Below are positions 16,316-25,460 of a stretch of DNA of 64,000 nt, piece after piece. The notes beneath the pieces were generated by a model. The model saw nothing but the letters and a program-made list of their open reading frames with translations. It had not been told where the DNA came from and ran no database searches. The DNA lies in contig NZ_BAQK01000054.1 in the NCBI RefSeq assembly GCF_025994435.1, positions 62,001 to 126,000 on the forward strand, read 5' to 3'. The DNA is from Gluconacetobacter johannae. GTDB taxonomy: Bacteria; Pseudomonadota; Alphaproteobacteria; Acetobacterales; Acetobacteraceae. How positions within the stretch are numbered: the first letter of the stretch is position 1; every line of letters starts with the position of its first letter. The translations under genes and the position numbers were made by a program.

Positions 16316-19039
16316 ATGTCTTATCAAATCATGAACGGGTCCCTTTATATGAGCTTACGACGACGCCTCGTTGCCGCGACCATGATTTCCGCCATCGGTT
16401 GCGCCGGCACCGTGGACGCCTATGCGGCTACAGCCCCCCACAAGACCACGCGCCAGGCGTCGAAGTCTGCGGCGGCAGCCGCGCAGAAGGCCCCGACCAC
16501 CCCGGTGGCCGCGCACGCCATCCCCGCCGTCGTTCCGGCGGTTGCCCCGGCCGCCCCGTATCATCCGCCGCCGGCCGACGCGGGCGAGGCCGTGATCGTC
16601 ACCGGCACGCACGCCACCAACCGCCACGCCCGCCAGAGCTCCAGCCCCATCACCGTCGTCTCGTCCGCCGTGCTGCGCCGGTCGGGCCAGATGAACCTGG
16701 CGGACGCGCTGACCAAGACCTACGCCTCGATCAACGTGGTCGCCATGGGCGCGGACTCGGCGGCGCTGACCTCCTCCATCCAGATGCGTGGCCTGGGCCC
16801 CAACGAAGTGCTGGTGCTGGTCGACGGCAAGCGCCGTCATAACACCGCGAACATCGTCGCCGATTCCGGCCCGCAGTTCGGTTCGACCGGCGCGGATCTG
16901 AACATGATCCCGGCGAACATGATCGACCATATCGAAGTGCTCGAAGACGGCGCGGCGGCCATGTACGGTTCCGACGCGATCGCCGGCGTGGTGAACATCA
17001 TCACGAAGAAAGCCGACCACGGCCTGGATATGAGCGCGCAGACCGGCGCCAACGCCTATAACGGCGATGGCTGGCAGTACCAGCTCAATGCCGACGGCGG
17101 CTTCAAATGGGGCAATAACGGCTTCGTGCACATCAGCGGCCAGATGTATCACACCGACCACATGAACGTCGGCGCCGCCGATCATCGCCTGCTTGGCTAT
17201 TGGCCCGAAGGGGCGGATACCTCGCACTATTACAACGGCGTCGTGGCAAATGCGCGCAACATGCCGACAAACCTCAACAAGATCCTGGGCCGTCCGGAAG
17301 AGACCCGCGAAAACCTGGGCATCGAGTGGGGCAAGGATCTCATCGACGACAGGCTGCAGTTCTACGGCAACCTCACCTATGCTCACCGTCATGGCGAAGC
17401 CTACGAGAATTACCGTATCCCGACCATCGCCCCGGACATGTATCCCAATGGTTTCTCGCCGACCGAAACCAACGAGGAAAACGATTACGCCGTCACCATG
17501 GGCCTGAAGGGCGACAGGCTGTTCGGCAACTGGGACTGGGACGCCAGTTCGACCTATGGCGCCGACGGGACGAAGATCGGCAACAAGAACACCGCCAACC
17601 CGGGGATGTTGAAAACTGTCCATGCCAATGCGGATGGTTCCGACGCCATCTGCACGACCGACCCGAACGACCTGGCGAATAATTATTCGTCCGAAGGCTG
17701 CGGCTGGTCGCCGACTCAGGCGCGTGCGGAGACGTATCGCATGGCGCAGTGGACGAACAATCTGGATTTCCGCCGTCGTTTCAATATCGCCAATGTCGTT
17801 CCCATGACGCTGGCGGTCGGTGGCGAGCATCGCCTGGAAACCTACCAGATCATCGCGGGCAATCCGCCTTCCTACGAAGCGGGTGGCACGCAGGGCTATG
17901 CCGGCCTTGGGCCGCAGAGTGCGGGCAATTGGAACCGCAACATCTTCGCCGCCTATATCGACGGTGATTTCCGTCTGACCAAGCATTGGGACCTGGATTT
18001 TGCCGGCCGGTTCGAGCATTACACCGACGTTGGCAATACCCAGAACGGCAAGATTTCGACCCGCTACGATTTCTCGCGCCGGGTGGCGATCCGCGGCACG
18101 ATCAGCACCGGCTTCCGTGCGCCGACGCTGGCGGAAACGCATTACAGCGCGATGAATGTCAGCCCGGGTGGCGCGAGCGGCATGTTGGCGGCGGATTCGC
18201 CGGCGGCCCGCGCGCTGGGTGCACAGCCGCTGAAGCCTGAGCAGTCGGTCAGTGAGTCGGGCGGTATCGTCCTCGAGCCCATCGACGGGTTCCATATCGA
18301 AACCGATGTCTACCAGATCAATCTGCGTAATCGCATCGTCGGTGGTGGCACCGTCACGGGGAATGCGGCGGTCGATGCAATCCGTAATATGGGTTATGCG
18401 CTGGCTTCAGACGCCGATCCTTCGCAGGTCAGCGCCTATTACCTGACCAATGGCGCCAGCACCCGCACGCAGGGCCTGGATATCAAGGCCGACTACACGT
18501 TCCACCTGCATCAGTACGGCAATCTGGCGCTGAGCATGGCGCTGGACCTGAACCGGACGCGCCTGCATCATAACGGCACGGCCCCCGATGGATCGCAGAT
18601 CCTGAACGAGCAGAATGCCGGCTACATCACCACGGCCTATCCGCGCAGCAAGATCATCCTGAATGCCTATTACACCGTCGGCGCCTGGGACATCAACGTC
18701 CGCCAGACCCGCTACGGCGAGACCACGGATATGCTGCAATATTCGGACTGGACCAACAGCGCCCTGACCTGTCCGGCAGACGGTGGCAAGCTTCGTTACA
18801 GCAATTCCTGCTTCTCGCAGTTCAAGAACACGCCGCGCTGGCTGACCGATCTCGAGGTCGGATACCGGTTCAACCAGCACTTCCACCTCGCCGTCGGCGC
18901 GAACAATATCTTCAATGTTCGCCCTCGCAAGGTGCCCCAGAACGTGAACCCCTATGGCGCCCAGGTCTATGACCAGTTCTCGCTTCAGGTTCCCATCACC
19001 GGCGGCTACTACTACGGCCGTCTGAACGTGACCTTCTAA
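16316..19039 (+). CDS. TonB-dependent outer-membrane receptor
   Basis: 907 residues. After a signal peptide (MSLRRRLVAATMISAIGCAG, cleaved near VDAYA) comes an Ala/Pro-rich linker, a TonB-box-like EAVIVTG, the plug domain (SSPITVVSSAVLRRSGQMNL, IQMRGLGPNEVLVLVDGKRR, HIEVLEDGAAAMYGSDAIAG) and a 22-strand-type barrel ending in the outer-membrane signature YYYGRLNVTF. The frame is open to 16247; I chose ATG 16316, which has TAAGG at a normal distance, while 16349 is also possible. It is divergent from the exported amine oxidase operon, so its ligand may be the amine substrate or a metal needed by the system. A strong terminator follows. Confidence 0.93.
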   Translation: MSYQIMNGSLYMSLRRRLVAATMISAIGCAGTVDAYAATAPHKTTRQASKSAAAAAQKAPTTPVAAHAIPAVVPAVAPAAPYHPPPADAGEAVIVTGTHATNRHARQSSSPITVVSSAVLRRSGQMNLADALTKTYASINVVAMGADSAALTSSIQMRGLGPNEVLVLVDGKRRHNTANIVADSGPQFGSTGADLNMIPANMIDHIEVLEDGAAAMYGSDAIAGVVNIITKKADHGLDMSAQTGANAYNGDGWQYQLNADGGFKWGNNGFVHISGQMYHTDHMNVGAADHRLLGYWPEGADTSHYYNGVVANARNMPTNLNKILGRPEETRENLGIEWGKDLIDDRLQFYGNLTYAHRHGEAYENYRIPTIAPDMYPNGFSPTETNEENDYAVTMGLKGDRLFGNWDWDASSTYGADGTKIGNKNTANPGMLKTVHANADGSDAICTTDPNDLANNYSSEGCGWSPTQARAETYRMAQWTNNLDFRRRFNIANVVPMTLAVGGEHRLETYQIIAGNPPSYEAGGTQGYAGLGPQSAGNWNRNIFAAYIDGDFRLTKHWDLDFAGRFEHYTDVGNTQNGKISTRYDFSRRVAIRGTISTGFRAPTLAETHYSAMNVSPGGASGMLAADSPAARALGAQPLKPEQSVSESGGIVLEPIDGFHIETDVYQINLRNRIVGGGTVTGNAAVDAIRNMGYALASDADPSQVSAYYLTNGASTRTQGLDIKADYTFHLHQYGNLALSMALDLNRTRLHHNGTAPDGSQILNEQNAGYITTAYPRSKIILNAYYTVGAWDINVRQTRYGETTDMLQYSDWTNSALTCPADGGKLRYSNSCFSQFKNTPRWLTDLEVGYRFNQHFHLAVGANNIFNVRPRKVPQNVNPYGAQVYDQFSLQVPITGGYYYGRLNVTF

Positions 19040-19047
19040 AACGCGAA

Positions 19048-19085
19048 GCAGGCGAGCATGACATCATGCTCGCCTGCCGAGTTTT
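19048..19085 (+). terminator. Intrinsic terminator after the TonB receptor
   Basis: GCAGGCGAGCATGA (19048-19061) pairs perfectly with TCATGCTCGCCTGC (19064-19077), giving a 14-bp arm with a minimal loop, followed by CGAGTTTTC. It starts 8 bp after the receptor stop codon. Confidence 0.8.
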
Positions 19086-19139
19086 CACGGCGCGTGAACA
19101 GATCGCTCCGTAAAAAGCTAAAATATCCGTGGACAGTTA

Positions 19140-19326
19140 ATGACCACGGAGCCCCGGTATCCGGCGCAGACGCGCCGCCAGATGCTGAGCTGGGTCGGTA
19201 TTTCTCGCCGGCCGCGCCGGTCTCTATCAGGCCAAATCCTCGAATTCCGGAACCGTGCCGGCGGCCGCAACATGACGCTGCGCGGCGGTGCCACCGCCAT
19301 CGAACCCGGCCCCTTGCTGGCCCGGC
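19140..19326 (+). pseudogene. Remnant of a second flavin amine oxidase
   Basis: The plus-strand reading from 19140 gives PAQTRRQMLSWVGIS and, after a short unrelated stretch, GQILEFRNRAGGRNMTLRGG. These match, in order, TRRQMLTRIGI and VRILEFQNRSGGRNISLRGG of the intact oxidase at 14425-16026, but the ~60 residues between them, including the FAD-binding GAGLAG motif, are missing. Another frame of the gap reads LAGRAGLYQA, like LGGSAALYQA in the intact gene, so a frameshift plus an internal deletion explains it. Similarity ends near 19320, where the convergent amidohydrolase gene begins. It is a decayed paralogue, not a functional gene. Confidence 0.7.
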
Positions 19327-20739
19327 CTATGCGATCGGCGGCTGAACCTCCGGCGGCATGGGGCTGACATAGGGGCGTTGCCGCAGCTTCGCCGCATGGT
19401 CCTGCTTCGCGCGGTCCAGCAACCCCGCATCGGACAACAGATCGGTCGCCGTCGCCGCCATGATCTTGGCGACATGGACCATGCCCTTGTGGGCCAGGGC
19501 CGAGGTGCCCTGCGCCGTCATCTGCCAGGAATGAAGCGCCGTCCCGATGGCGCAGGTCGCCCCCAGCGCCTGCACGGTCGGCACCGTCCAGCTGACGTCG
19601 CCGACATCGGTCGACCCCAGGGTCACCGCGCCGCCCGGCGTCGGATAGGGCAAAATCCTGTCGCACAGCGCCGTCGTGCGATCGACCGGCAGGCCGACCT
19701 GCCGGAAGGCGGTGACGATATCCTGTTCGCTGAAAGTCGCCTGCATCTGGCGCGCGAAGGCCTGATCGGCGGCGTCGAACGGCGGCGGACCAAGACGTTC
19801 CAGGTTGGCCTGCATCGCGGCCTCCAGCGGCGGATTGCCCAGCAGGTTGGCCATGCCGCTGACGACCGCGCAGGTGACGGTGGTTTCCGTCATCATCGCG
19901 GCCCCCTCGGCCACCTGGCGCACGCGATCGGCCAGCGCCAGCATGTCCTCCAGTTCCGCCGCCCGGACGGTGTAGCGGATGACGGTGCGGGCCTGCACCA
20001 CATTGGGTGCGACGCCACCCGCATCCTGATAGGCGTAATGGATGCGCGAACTGGGCAGCATATGTTCGCGCAGATAGTTGACGCCGATGTTCATCAGTTC
20101 CGCCGCATCCAGCGCCGATCGGCCCAGATGCGGGGCCGCCGCCGCATGGGCGGCGCGGCCGGTGAAGGTGAAGTCCAGCCGCACATTGGCCAGCGCCGAT
20201 GGCGGAAAGACAGTGGCAAAGCAGAACGGATGCCAGGAAATCGCGGCATCGACGTCATCGAACACCCCGGCGCGGACCATGAATCCCTTGCCCGCGCCGC
20301 CTTCCTCGGCCGGGCAGCCATAATAGCGGACGCGGCCCGGCGTCCCGGTGGCGGCCAGCCAGTTCTTGACCGCGGTCGCGGCCAGCAGCGACGCCGAGCC
20401 CAGCAGGTTATGCCCGCAGGCATGGCCGTTGCCGTCACCCGGCAGGGGGCAGGGTTCGGTGGCCCCCGCCTGCTGGCTCAGGCCCGGCAGGGCGTCATAT
20501 TCACCCAGGATGGCGATGACCGGACCGCCCTCCCCGGCTTCGCCCATGATCGCCGTCGGCAGGCCGGCCACGTCGCGGGTCACGCGGAAGCCCTCGCTCT
20601 CCAGGGTCGCGCCATGCAGGGCGACCGACCGGAATTCGCCGAAATTCAGTTCCGGCACCGCCCAGACCGCGTCGCTGAGCGCAATGAGCGGTTCCTTCCG
20701 TGCCTCGACGAAATCCCATATCTGACTGCTGTTTCGCAT
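19327..20739 (-). CDS. M20-family amidohydrolase, AbgB-like (p-aminobenzoyl-glutamate hydrolase type)
   Basis: 470-residue zinc-dependent amidase. Landmarks: ILGEYDALPGLSQQ, the metal motif GNGHACGHN, PAEEGGAGKGFMVRAG, the dimerisation domain beginning FTGRAAHAAAAPHLGRSALDA, and TDVGDVSWTVPT with the closing His in GTALHSWQMTAQG. AbgB of E. coli (481 residues) has the same length and motif order. It lies upstream-to-downstream with the MFS gene on the same strand (97-bp gap), suggesting uptake followed by hydrolysis of an N-acyl amino acid; substrate not determinable. Confidence 0.85.
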   Translation of the reverse strand: MRNSSQIWDFVEARKEPLIALSDAVWAVPELNFGEFRSVALHGATLESEGFRVTRDVAGLPTAIMGEAGEGGPVIAILGEYDALPGLSQQAGATEPCPLPGDGNGHACGHNLLGSASLLAATAVKNWLAATGTPGRVRYYGCPAEEGGAGKGFMVRAGVFDDVDAAISWHPFCFATVFPPSALANVRLDFTFTGRAAHAAAAPHLGRSALDAAELMNIGVNYLREHMLPSSRIHYAYQDAGGVAPNVVQARTVIRYTVRAAELEDMLALADRVRQVAEGAAMMTETTVTCAVVSGMANLLGNPPLEAAMQANLERLGPPPFDAADQAFARQMQATFSEQDIVTAFRQVGLPVDRTTALCDRILPYPTPGGAVTLGSTDVGDVSWTVPTVQALGATCAIGTALHSWQMTAQGTSALAHKGMVHVAKIMAATATDLLSDAGLLDRAKQDHAAKLRQRPYVSPMPPEVQPPIA

Positions 20740-20835
20740 CGCCTGCCCCGGATCTGAAGACGTGATGGTCCAACCGCGTTTTCAGACCGGGCGGCCCGGA
20801 AAATCAAGCGGCATGCGCGCCCGAGGCGATAGCCT

Positions 20836-22113
20836 TCAACGCGCGACCGGCGCCAGCTCGCCCCCGGCGTCGGCAACACGCCCGCCGATGCCCAACGCCA
20901 GCAGCGCCGCGACAAGGCCCGTCAGCCCGGCCATGACCAGCATCTGTTCGTAACTTCCCATCCGCTCCCGCAGCATCCCGGCGACATAGGCGGCGCAGGC
21001 GGCGCCGACCTGATGGCCGAAGAAGACCCAGCCGAACACGACGGGGGCCAGGCGTTCGCCGAACGCCGCGTTGGTCAGGCGCAATGTCGGCGGCACCGTG
21101 GCAATCCAGTCCAGCCCGTAGAACACGCCGAACACCATCAGCGCGGTCGGTGAAAAATCGCAGAACGGCAGGAAGATCAGCGAGACCCCGCGCAGCCCGT
21201 AATAAACGCACAGCAGCCTGCGCGCATCGAACCGGTCGGTCAGCCAGCCCGACAGCGTCGTGCCCACCAGGTCGAACAGCCCCATGGTGGCCAGCAGCCC
21301 CGCCGCCGGGACCTCGGCGATGCCATGATCGGCGCAGATGGCGATGAAATGCGTGCCGATCAGCCCGTTGGTGGTGAAGCCGCAGACGAAGAACGTCAGG
21401 AACAGCAGCCAGAAATCCAGGCGCCCCGCCGCCCACGCCAGCGTGCCCAGCGCCACCGCCACCGGATGGCCGTGTGCCGGCGGCGGCGGCAGGTAGCCGG
21501 GCCCGGCGCCATAGGGCACCAGCCCGCGATCGGCCGGCCGTTCCGGCAGCAATGCCGCCACCAGCGGGATCAGCACCACGCACGCGACGCAGACGCTCAG
21601 CACCACGGCCTGCCAGCCCCGGTTCTGGGCCAGTGCCGCCAGCACCGGCAGGAACAGCAGCGAACCGGTGGCGGTGCTGGCCGCCAGGATGCCCATCATC
21701 AGGCCCCGGCGCGCGACGAACCAGCGGTTGACCACCGTCGCCCCCAGAACCATCGCGACCGACCCGGTCCCCAACCCGGTCAGCACGCCCCAGGTGGCGA
21801 AGAACTGCCACGGCCGGGTCATCCACAGCGACGCGCCGGTGGCGACCGCCATCAGCGCCAGCGCACCCAGCAGGGTCCGGCGGATGCCCACCCCTTGCAT
21901 CAGCGCCGCCGAGAACGGCCCCATCAGCCCGTACAGGAAGATGCCAACCGCCGCCGAGAACGAGATATCCTCGCGCGTCCAGCCCAGCGCATGCTGCAAC
22001 GGCATCATCAGCACGCCGGGCGTCGCCCGCAGCGCCGCCGAAACCAGCAACGAAACGAACGTGACCGCAAGCACCACGAAGACGTAACGGGGATGGGAAG
22101 ACGATATACGCAT
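20836..22113 (-). CDS. MFS transporter, 12 membrane helices
   Basis: 425 residues with a regular pattern of about twelve hydrophobic helices starting VFVVLAVTFVSLLVSAALRA. The loop after helix 2 carries GVGIRRTLLG and the equivalent between helices 8 and 9 is LTDRFDARRLL, in line with the MFS G-x-x-x-D/R-x-G/R-R signature. Overall layout resembles the monocarboxylate/OFA branch. It is transcribed away from a TetR regulator 78 bp upstream and probably with the amidohydrolase downstream. Substrate unknown. Confidence 0.85.
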   Translation of the reverse strand: MRISSSHPRYVFVVLAVTFVSLLVSAALRATPGVLMMPLQHALGWTREDISFSAAVGIFLYGLMGPFSAALMQGVGIRRTLLGALALMAVATGASLWMTRPWQFFATWGVLTGLGTGSVAMVLGATVVNRWFVARRGLMMGILAASTATGSLLFLPVLAALAQNRGWQAVVLSVCVACVVLIPLVAALLPERPADRGLVPYGAGPGYLPPPPAHGHPVAVALGTLAWAAGRLDFWLLFLTFFVCGFTTNGLIGTHFIAICADHGIAEVPAAGLLATMGLFDLVGTTLSGWLTDRFDARRLLCVYYGLRGVSLIFLPFCDFSPTALMVFGVFYGLDWIATVPPTLRLTNAAFGERLAPVVFGWVFFGHQVGAACAAYVAGMLRERMGSYEQMLVMAGLTGLVAALLALGIGGRVADAGGELAPVAR

Positions 22114-22152
22114 GTGGCCGACCGATGGTTGATTGTGCTATAAACAGATACG

Positions 22153-22164
22153 TACCGTTCAGTA
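22153..22164. promoter_or_regulatory. Candidate TetR operator between MFS and TetR genes
   Basis: TACCGTTCAGTA is an imperfect palindrome (8 of 12 positions symmetrical, outer TACnG/CnGTA arms). It lies centrally in the 78-bp gap between the divergent starts, the normal place for a TetR-family autoregulatory site. Binding by the adjacent regulator is inference. Confidence 0.4.
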
Positions 22165-22191
22165 ACATTGTCAATCGCGAGTTTGCCGATC

Positions 22192-22797
22192 GTGTCCCTG
22201 GAAACCGCCCCCCCCACCCCGCCACGCCGTCGTGCAGCCGAGAAAATCCGCGATACCGCGCGCGACCTGTTCTACAGCCACGGCATCCGCGCCGTGGGCG
22301 TGGACGAGATCGTGCGGAACGCCGGGGTGACGAAACCCAGCCTCTATCGGGCCTATGGCTCGAAGGACGATCTGGCGGCCGCCTATCTGTGCGATTATCA
22401 GGAGGAATTCTGGCGGCGTTTCGAAACGGCGGCCGACCGCCATCCGCACAATGTGCGCGCGCAGATCCTGGAGTATTTCACCGGTCTGGCCGACCGTGCG
22501 TCGCAGGCCGATTATCGCGGCTGCGGCCTGACCAACGCGGTGGTGGAATATCCCGACCAGGCCCATCCGGTCCGGCAGGTGGCCGGCCGCCTGAAGGAGG
22601 AGGTCCGGCAGCGACTGACCGTCATGTCCCAGGCCATGAACGCGCGCGACCCAGCCCTGCTGGCCGACGGCCTGCTGCTGTTGATGGAAGGGACCTTCAT
22701 CGCCGCCCAGATCTTCGGTCCCGGCGGCCCGGCCGGCAATGTCGCCCTCCTCGCCCGGCAGATCATCGACGCCAATTGTCCACCCGACGAGGGCTGA
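22192..22797 (+). CDS. TetR-family transcriptional regulator
   Basis: About 201 residues. The N-terminal helix-turn-helix is AAEKIRDTARDLFYSHGIRA, VDEIVRNAGVTKPSLYRAYG and SKDDLAAAYL, the usual TetR pattern; the C-terminal ligand domain is of the TetR_C (YgiR/AefR-like) type with RGCGLTNAVVEYP. No ATG is available: GTG at 22192 (VSLETAPPTPP) and TTG at 22168 are the options and neither has a strong ribosome site. Divergent from the MFS gene, which it likely represses. Confidence 0.85.
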   Translation: MSLETAPPTPPRRRAAEKIRDTARDLFYSHGIRAVGVDEIVRNAGVTKPSLYRAYGSKDDLAAAYLCDYQEEFWRRFETAADRHPHNVRAQILEYFTGLADRASQADYRGCGLTNAVVEYPDQAHPVRQVAGRLKEEVRQRLTVMSQAMNARDPALLADGLLLLMEGTFIAAQIFGPGGPAGNVALLARQIIDANCPPDEG

Positions 22798-22810
22798 CCG
22801 CGGCCGGATA

Positions 22811-23575
22811 TCAGGTGGGCGCGACCGTTATCGTAGCGGTGTCGAGCGTGAAGCTGCCGTCGGTCTCGAGTGCGAAGGCCGCCCGCACGGCCGCCGGCGC
22901 GTCACTCTGCAGGGACCGGATGGCCGCGACCCGCTCGGCCGGGGTCCGGGTCCGGGCGACCCAGTCGGCGAAATCCATCCGCAACCGGTGCGACCTGACC
23001 TCCCGCACCGCAAATCCGGCCCGCCCCAGCACCGCCATCCACTCCGCCACGCGATAATCGCGCACATGCGACGGATCCCGCAGCAGTTCCATCGTCTGCA
23101 ACCAACTGTCGCACAGCGGGTCCGCCGGGGCCACGACATCGGCGAAGACGGCGACACCGCCCACACCCAGCACCCGCCGCGCCTCGCGCAGTCCCGCCTC
23201 CATGCCGGACCAGTGATGGGCGGTGAACCGGCACAGCACGGCGTCGAACGCCCCGTCCGCGAACGGCAGGGATTCGGCCGCCGCGCGGTGCGTCACGATG
23301 TTGGCCAGGCCGCGTTGCCGCGCGGTGCGCGCCACGGCCTCCAGCATCTCGGGCGTGACGTCGCAGGTCACGATTTCACCGACATGCGGGGCAACGCGAT
23401 AGGCGACATGACCACCGCCGCACCCCAGGTCCAGGACGCGGCGCAGGCCCCGGCCCGCCACCACCCGCTCGATCTCGTCCAGATCCGCACCGGCACTGTG
23501 GACCGCGCTGCTGACATAGTCGGCCGCGCGCGCACCGTAATGACGCGCCGCGAAATGATCCTGTTCGTCCGTCAT
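22811..23575 (-). CDS. Class I SAM-dependent methyltransferase (UbiE/COQ5-like)
   Basis: 254 residues starting MTDEQDHFAARHYGARAADY. SAM-binding motif I is VLDLGCGGGHVAYRVAPHVG, motif II includes TCDVTPEMLEAV, and the acidic motif is DGAFDAVLCRFTAHHW, then a post-motif segment ARRVLGVGGVAVFADV. The start is ATG 23575, with GGGGAGA 7 nt upstream; the frame is open to 23641. It converges on the TetR gene and diverges from an XRE regulator. Substrate unknown; small molecule. Confidence 0.85.
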   Translation of the reverse strand: MTDEQDHFAARHYGARAADYVSSAVHSAGADLDEIERVVAGRGLRRVLDLGCGGGHVAYRVAPHVGEIVTCDVTPEMLEAVARTARQRGLANIVTHRAAAESLPFADGAFDAVLCRFTAHHWSGMEAGLREARRVLGVGGVAVFADVVAPADPLCDSWLQTMELLRDPSHVRDYRVAEWMAVLGRAGFAVREVRSHRLRMDFADWVARTRTPAERVAAIRSLQSDAPAAVRAAFALETDGSFTLDTATITVAPT

Positions 23576-23625
23576 GCCCGTCTCCCCTGGCGTTGATAAT
23601 GACAAGGTGCCCGGTTCCGGACACG

Positions 23626-23655
23626 GGTATAAGATGTCCATTTATCCTGGTATAA
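23626..23655. promoter_or_regulatory. Direct repeat GGTATAA in XRE/methyltransferase divergent region
   Basis: GGTATAA occurs at 23626-23632 and again at 23649-23655, 23 bp apart and on the same face of the helix, just upstream of the XRE-regulator start at 23667. MmyB-type regulators often sit beside the gene they control. Could be operator half-sites or -10-like elements. Confidence 0.3.
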
Positions 23656-23666
23656 AAACTGCCATC

Positions 23667-24458
23667 ATGCCGATCCCCCCTGACCAGCGCCCTGTTCTCG
23701 GCGCTTTCCTGCGTGCCCGGCGCGAGGCCCTGCCGCCTGAGCGGGTCGGGGTGACGCGCATCGCCACCCGCCGGCGGACACCCGGCCTGCGGCGCGAGGA
23801 GGTGGCGCAGCTCTGCGGCATCAGCACCACCTGGTACACCTGGGCGGAACAGGGGCGCGACATCACCCTGTCCGCCCCGACACTCGGGCGTCTGGCCAAT
23901 GCGCTGCGCCTGTCGCCGGCCGAACGCGCCTATCTGTTCGAACTCGCCCGCCAGAAGGATCCGCACCCACCCGACCCGGCCGGGGCCGGATCACTGCCGC
24001 CCGACCTGGCCCGCCTGCCCGACCTGATGGACGCACCCGCCTATCTTCTGGACCGGCTATGGTGCGTGCGGGCAGCGAATGCCCCGGCGCGCCACCTGTT
24101 TACCGGCTGGTTGTCGGGGCCGGAGCCAAACCTGCTGCGCTATGTCTTCCTCGACCCCGCCGCCCGAACGTTTCTGGAGGATTGGGACGACCGCGCGCGC
24201 CGGATCCTGGCCGAATTTCGCGCCGACACGGCGCGTCTGGCCGACGATCCGGCCCTGGAGCGCATCATTGCAGCCCTGCTGCGCGACAGTCCGGATTTCG
24301 CGCGGTTCTGGACCGGGCATGCCGTACTGTCGCGCACGGGGGGCCCGCGACGGTTCCTGCACCCGCAGGATGGCCCGCTGGTCCACGACCAGATCACGCT
24401 GATCCCTGCCGGCCACCCCGACTACAAGCTGGTCATGCTGCCGCCGTGCGACGGGTAA
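23667..24458 (+). CDS. XRE regulator with MmyB-like ligand-binding domain
   Basis: 263 residues. N-terminal helix-turn-helix: VLGAFLRARREALPPERVGV, then RRTPGLRREEVAQLCGISTT and WYTWAEQGRDITLSAPTLGR, the exact signature of the MmyB-like subfamily. The C-terminal half is the PAS-like MmyB ligand domain (PAYLLDRLWCVRAANAPARH, LRYVFLDPAARTFLEDWDDR, HPDYKLVMLPP). The frame is open to 23574; I chose ATG 23667 (MPIPPDQRP) because it gives the usual family N-terminus. In Actinobacteria and Proteobacteria such regulators often sit beside a single oxidoreductase or methyltransferase; here the divergent methyltransferase is the likely target. Confidence 0.85.
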   Translation: MPIPPDQRPVLGAFLRARREALPPERVGVTRIATRRRTPGLRREEVAQLCGISTTWYTWAEQGRDITLSAPTLGRLANALRLSPAERAYLFELARQKDPHPPDPAGAGSLPPDLARLPDLMDAPAYLLDRLWCVRAANAPARHLFTGWLSGPEPNLLRYVFLDPAARTFLEDWDDRARRILAEFRADTARLADDPALERIIAALLRDSPDFARFWTGHAVLSRTGGPRRFLHPQDGPLVHDQITLIPAGHPDYKLVMLPPCDG

Positions 24459-24462
24459 GCCC

Positions 24463-25362
24463 TTATCCGGCGCGCGAATACCCGCGCGGCCAGCCCACCC
24501 GCCAGCCCAGCCGTGACCCCAGCGTCGCCACCGCGATCACCAGCGCGCCGGTCATCTGCGCCGCCGTCAGCCGGTGGCCGTAGACCATCCAGTCGCTCAG
24601 GATCGCCACCAGCGGGTAGATGAAGGACAGCGTGGCGATCGTCGATGTCGTCAGCCGGGGATAGGACGCATACATCAGCACGTAGCACAGGCCGGTATGG
24701 ATCGCCCCCAGCCCCAGCAGCCACCCCCAGGACGCGGCGGCCGGCATGGGGTGGGACAGGTCGGCCAGCGGCGCCAGCAGCACGATGCCGGTCGCGGTCT
24801 GCCAGAACACCGTGATTTCCGGCCGCTGGTGCCCCATGCCCTTGGAAATCAGGGTCGTCATCGCATACAGCATCGCCGCCACCAGGGTGATCGCGGTGCC
24901 GGCCGCCCAGCCCGCCGCGCCGTGCTCCCCCGGCGACAGCAGGCCGCTGGCCAGCACGACGCCGCCAAACGCCGCCAGCATCCAGCCCATCTGGTCGCGG
25001 GTGATCGTCTCGCCCAGGAACAGGCGTCCCGCCAGCACCACGAAGAACGGCGAGACGTTATAGACAATGGTGGCCGTCGCGATCGACGTCAGGCGATAGG
25101 CGGTGAACAGCGTGATCCAGTTCAGGACCACCAGCACCCCGCACACGATCGCCATCCGCACGCCACGCCACGCGAGCCCACGGAAATAGCCGCGAAACAG
25201 GCACCACGCCCCCATGAACGCCGTGCCGAACACGCACCGCCAGAACACGACATTGATCGGGTCGAGCCCGCTCTGCATCACGAACACGCCGATGGTGCCG
25301 GAGAGCAGCATGGCGAAGGCCAGCTTCAGTGCGGGATGACCGTGATGGTCGCGATGGGTCAT
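24463..25362 (-). CDS. DMT-family (EamA) transporter
   Basis: 299 residues with ten membrane helices in two EamA repeats: LAFAMLLSGTIGVFVMQSG opens the first and WAAGTAITLVAAMLYAMTTL the second. Starts at ATG 25362 (MTHRDHHGHPALKL). Members export amino acids, purines or small metabolites. Divergent from a LysR regulator with a 98-bp gap, the common regulator/exporter arrangement. It converges on the XRE regulator gene, with only 4 bp between stops. Confidence 0.85.
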   Translation of the reverse strand: MTHRDHHGHPALKLAFAMLLSGTIGVFVMQSGLDPINVVFWRCVFGTAFMGAWCLFRGYFRGLAWRGVRMAIVCGVLVVLNWITLFTAYRLTSIATATIVYNVSPFFVVLAGRLFLGETITRDQMGWMLAAFGGVVLASGLLSPGEHGAAGWAAGTAITLVAAMLYAMTTLISKGMGHQRPEITVFWQTATGIVLLAPLADLSHPMPAAASWGWLLGLGAIHTGLCYVLMYASYPRLTTSTIATLSFIYPLVAILSDWMVYGHRLTAAQMTGALVIAVATLGSRLGWRVGWPRGYSRAG

Positions 25363-25460
25363 GACGAAAACCTGCCGTGGCGGAGGGCGGCACAGTGGAC
25401 GGCTTCGTCCGTTCACTCAAACGAATAGAACTGAATGCTGCCATCCGTTATATTGATGGC

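Noticed and set aside
16355..18295. 646-codon frame antisense to the TonB receptor
   Set aside because: Composition is typical of antisense reading of GC-rich coding DNA and the receptor frame is complete with clear motifs.
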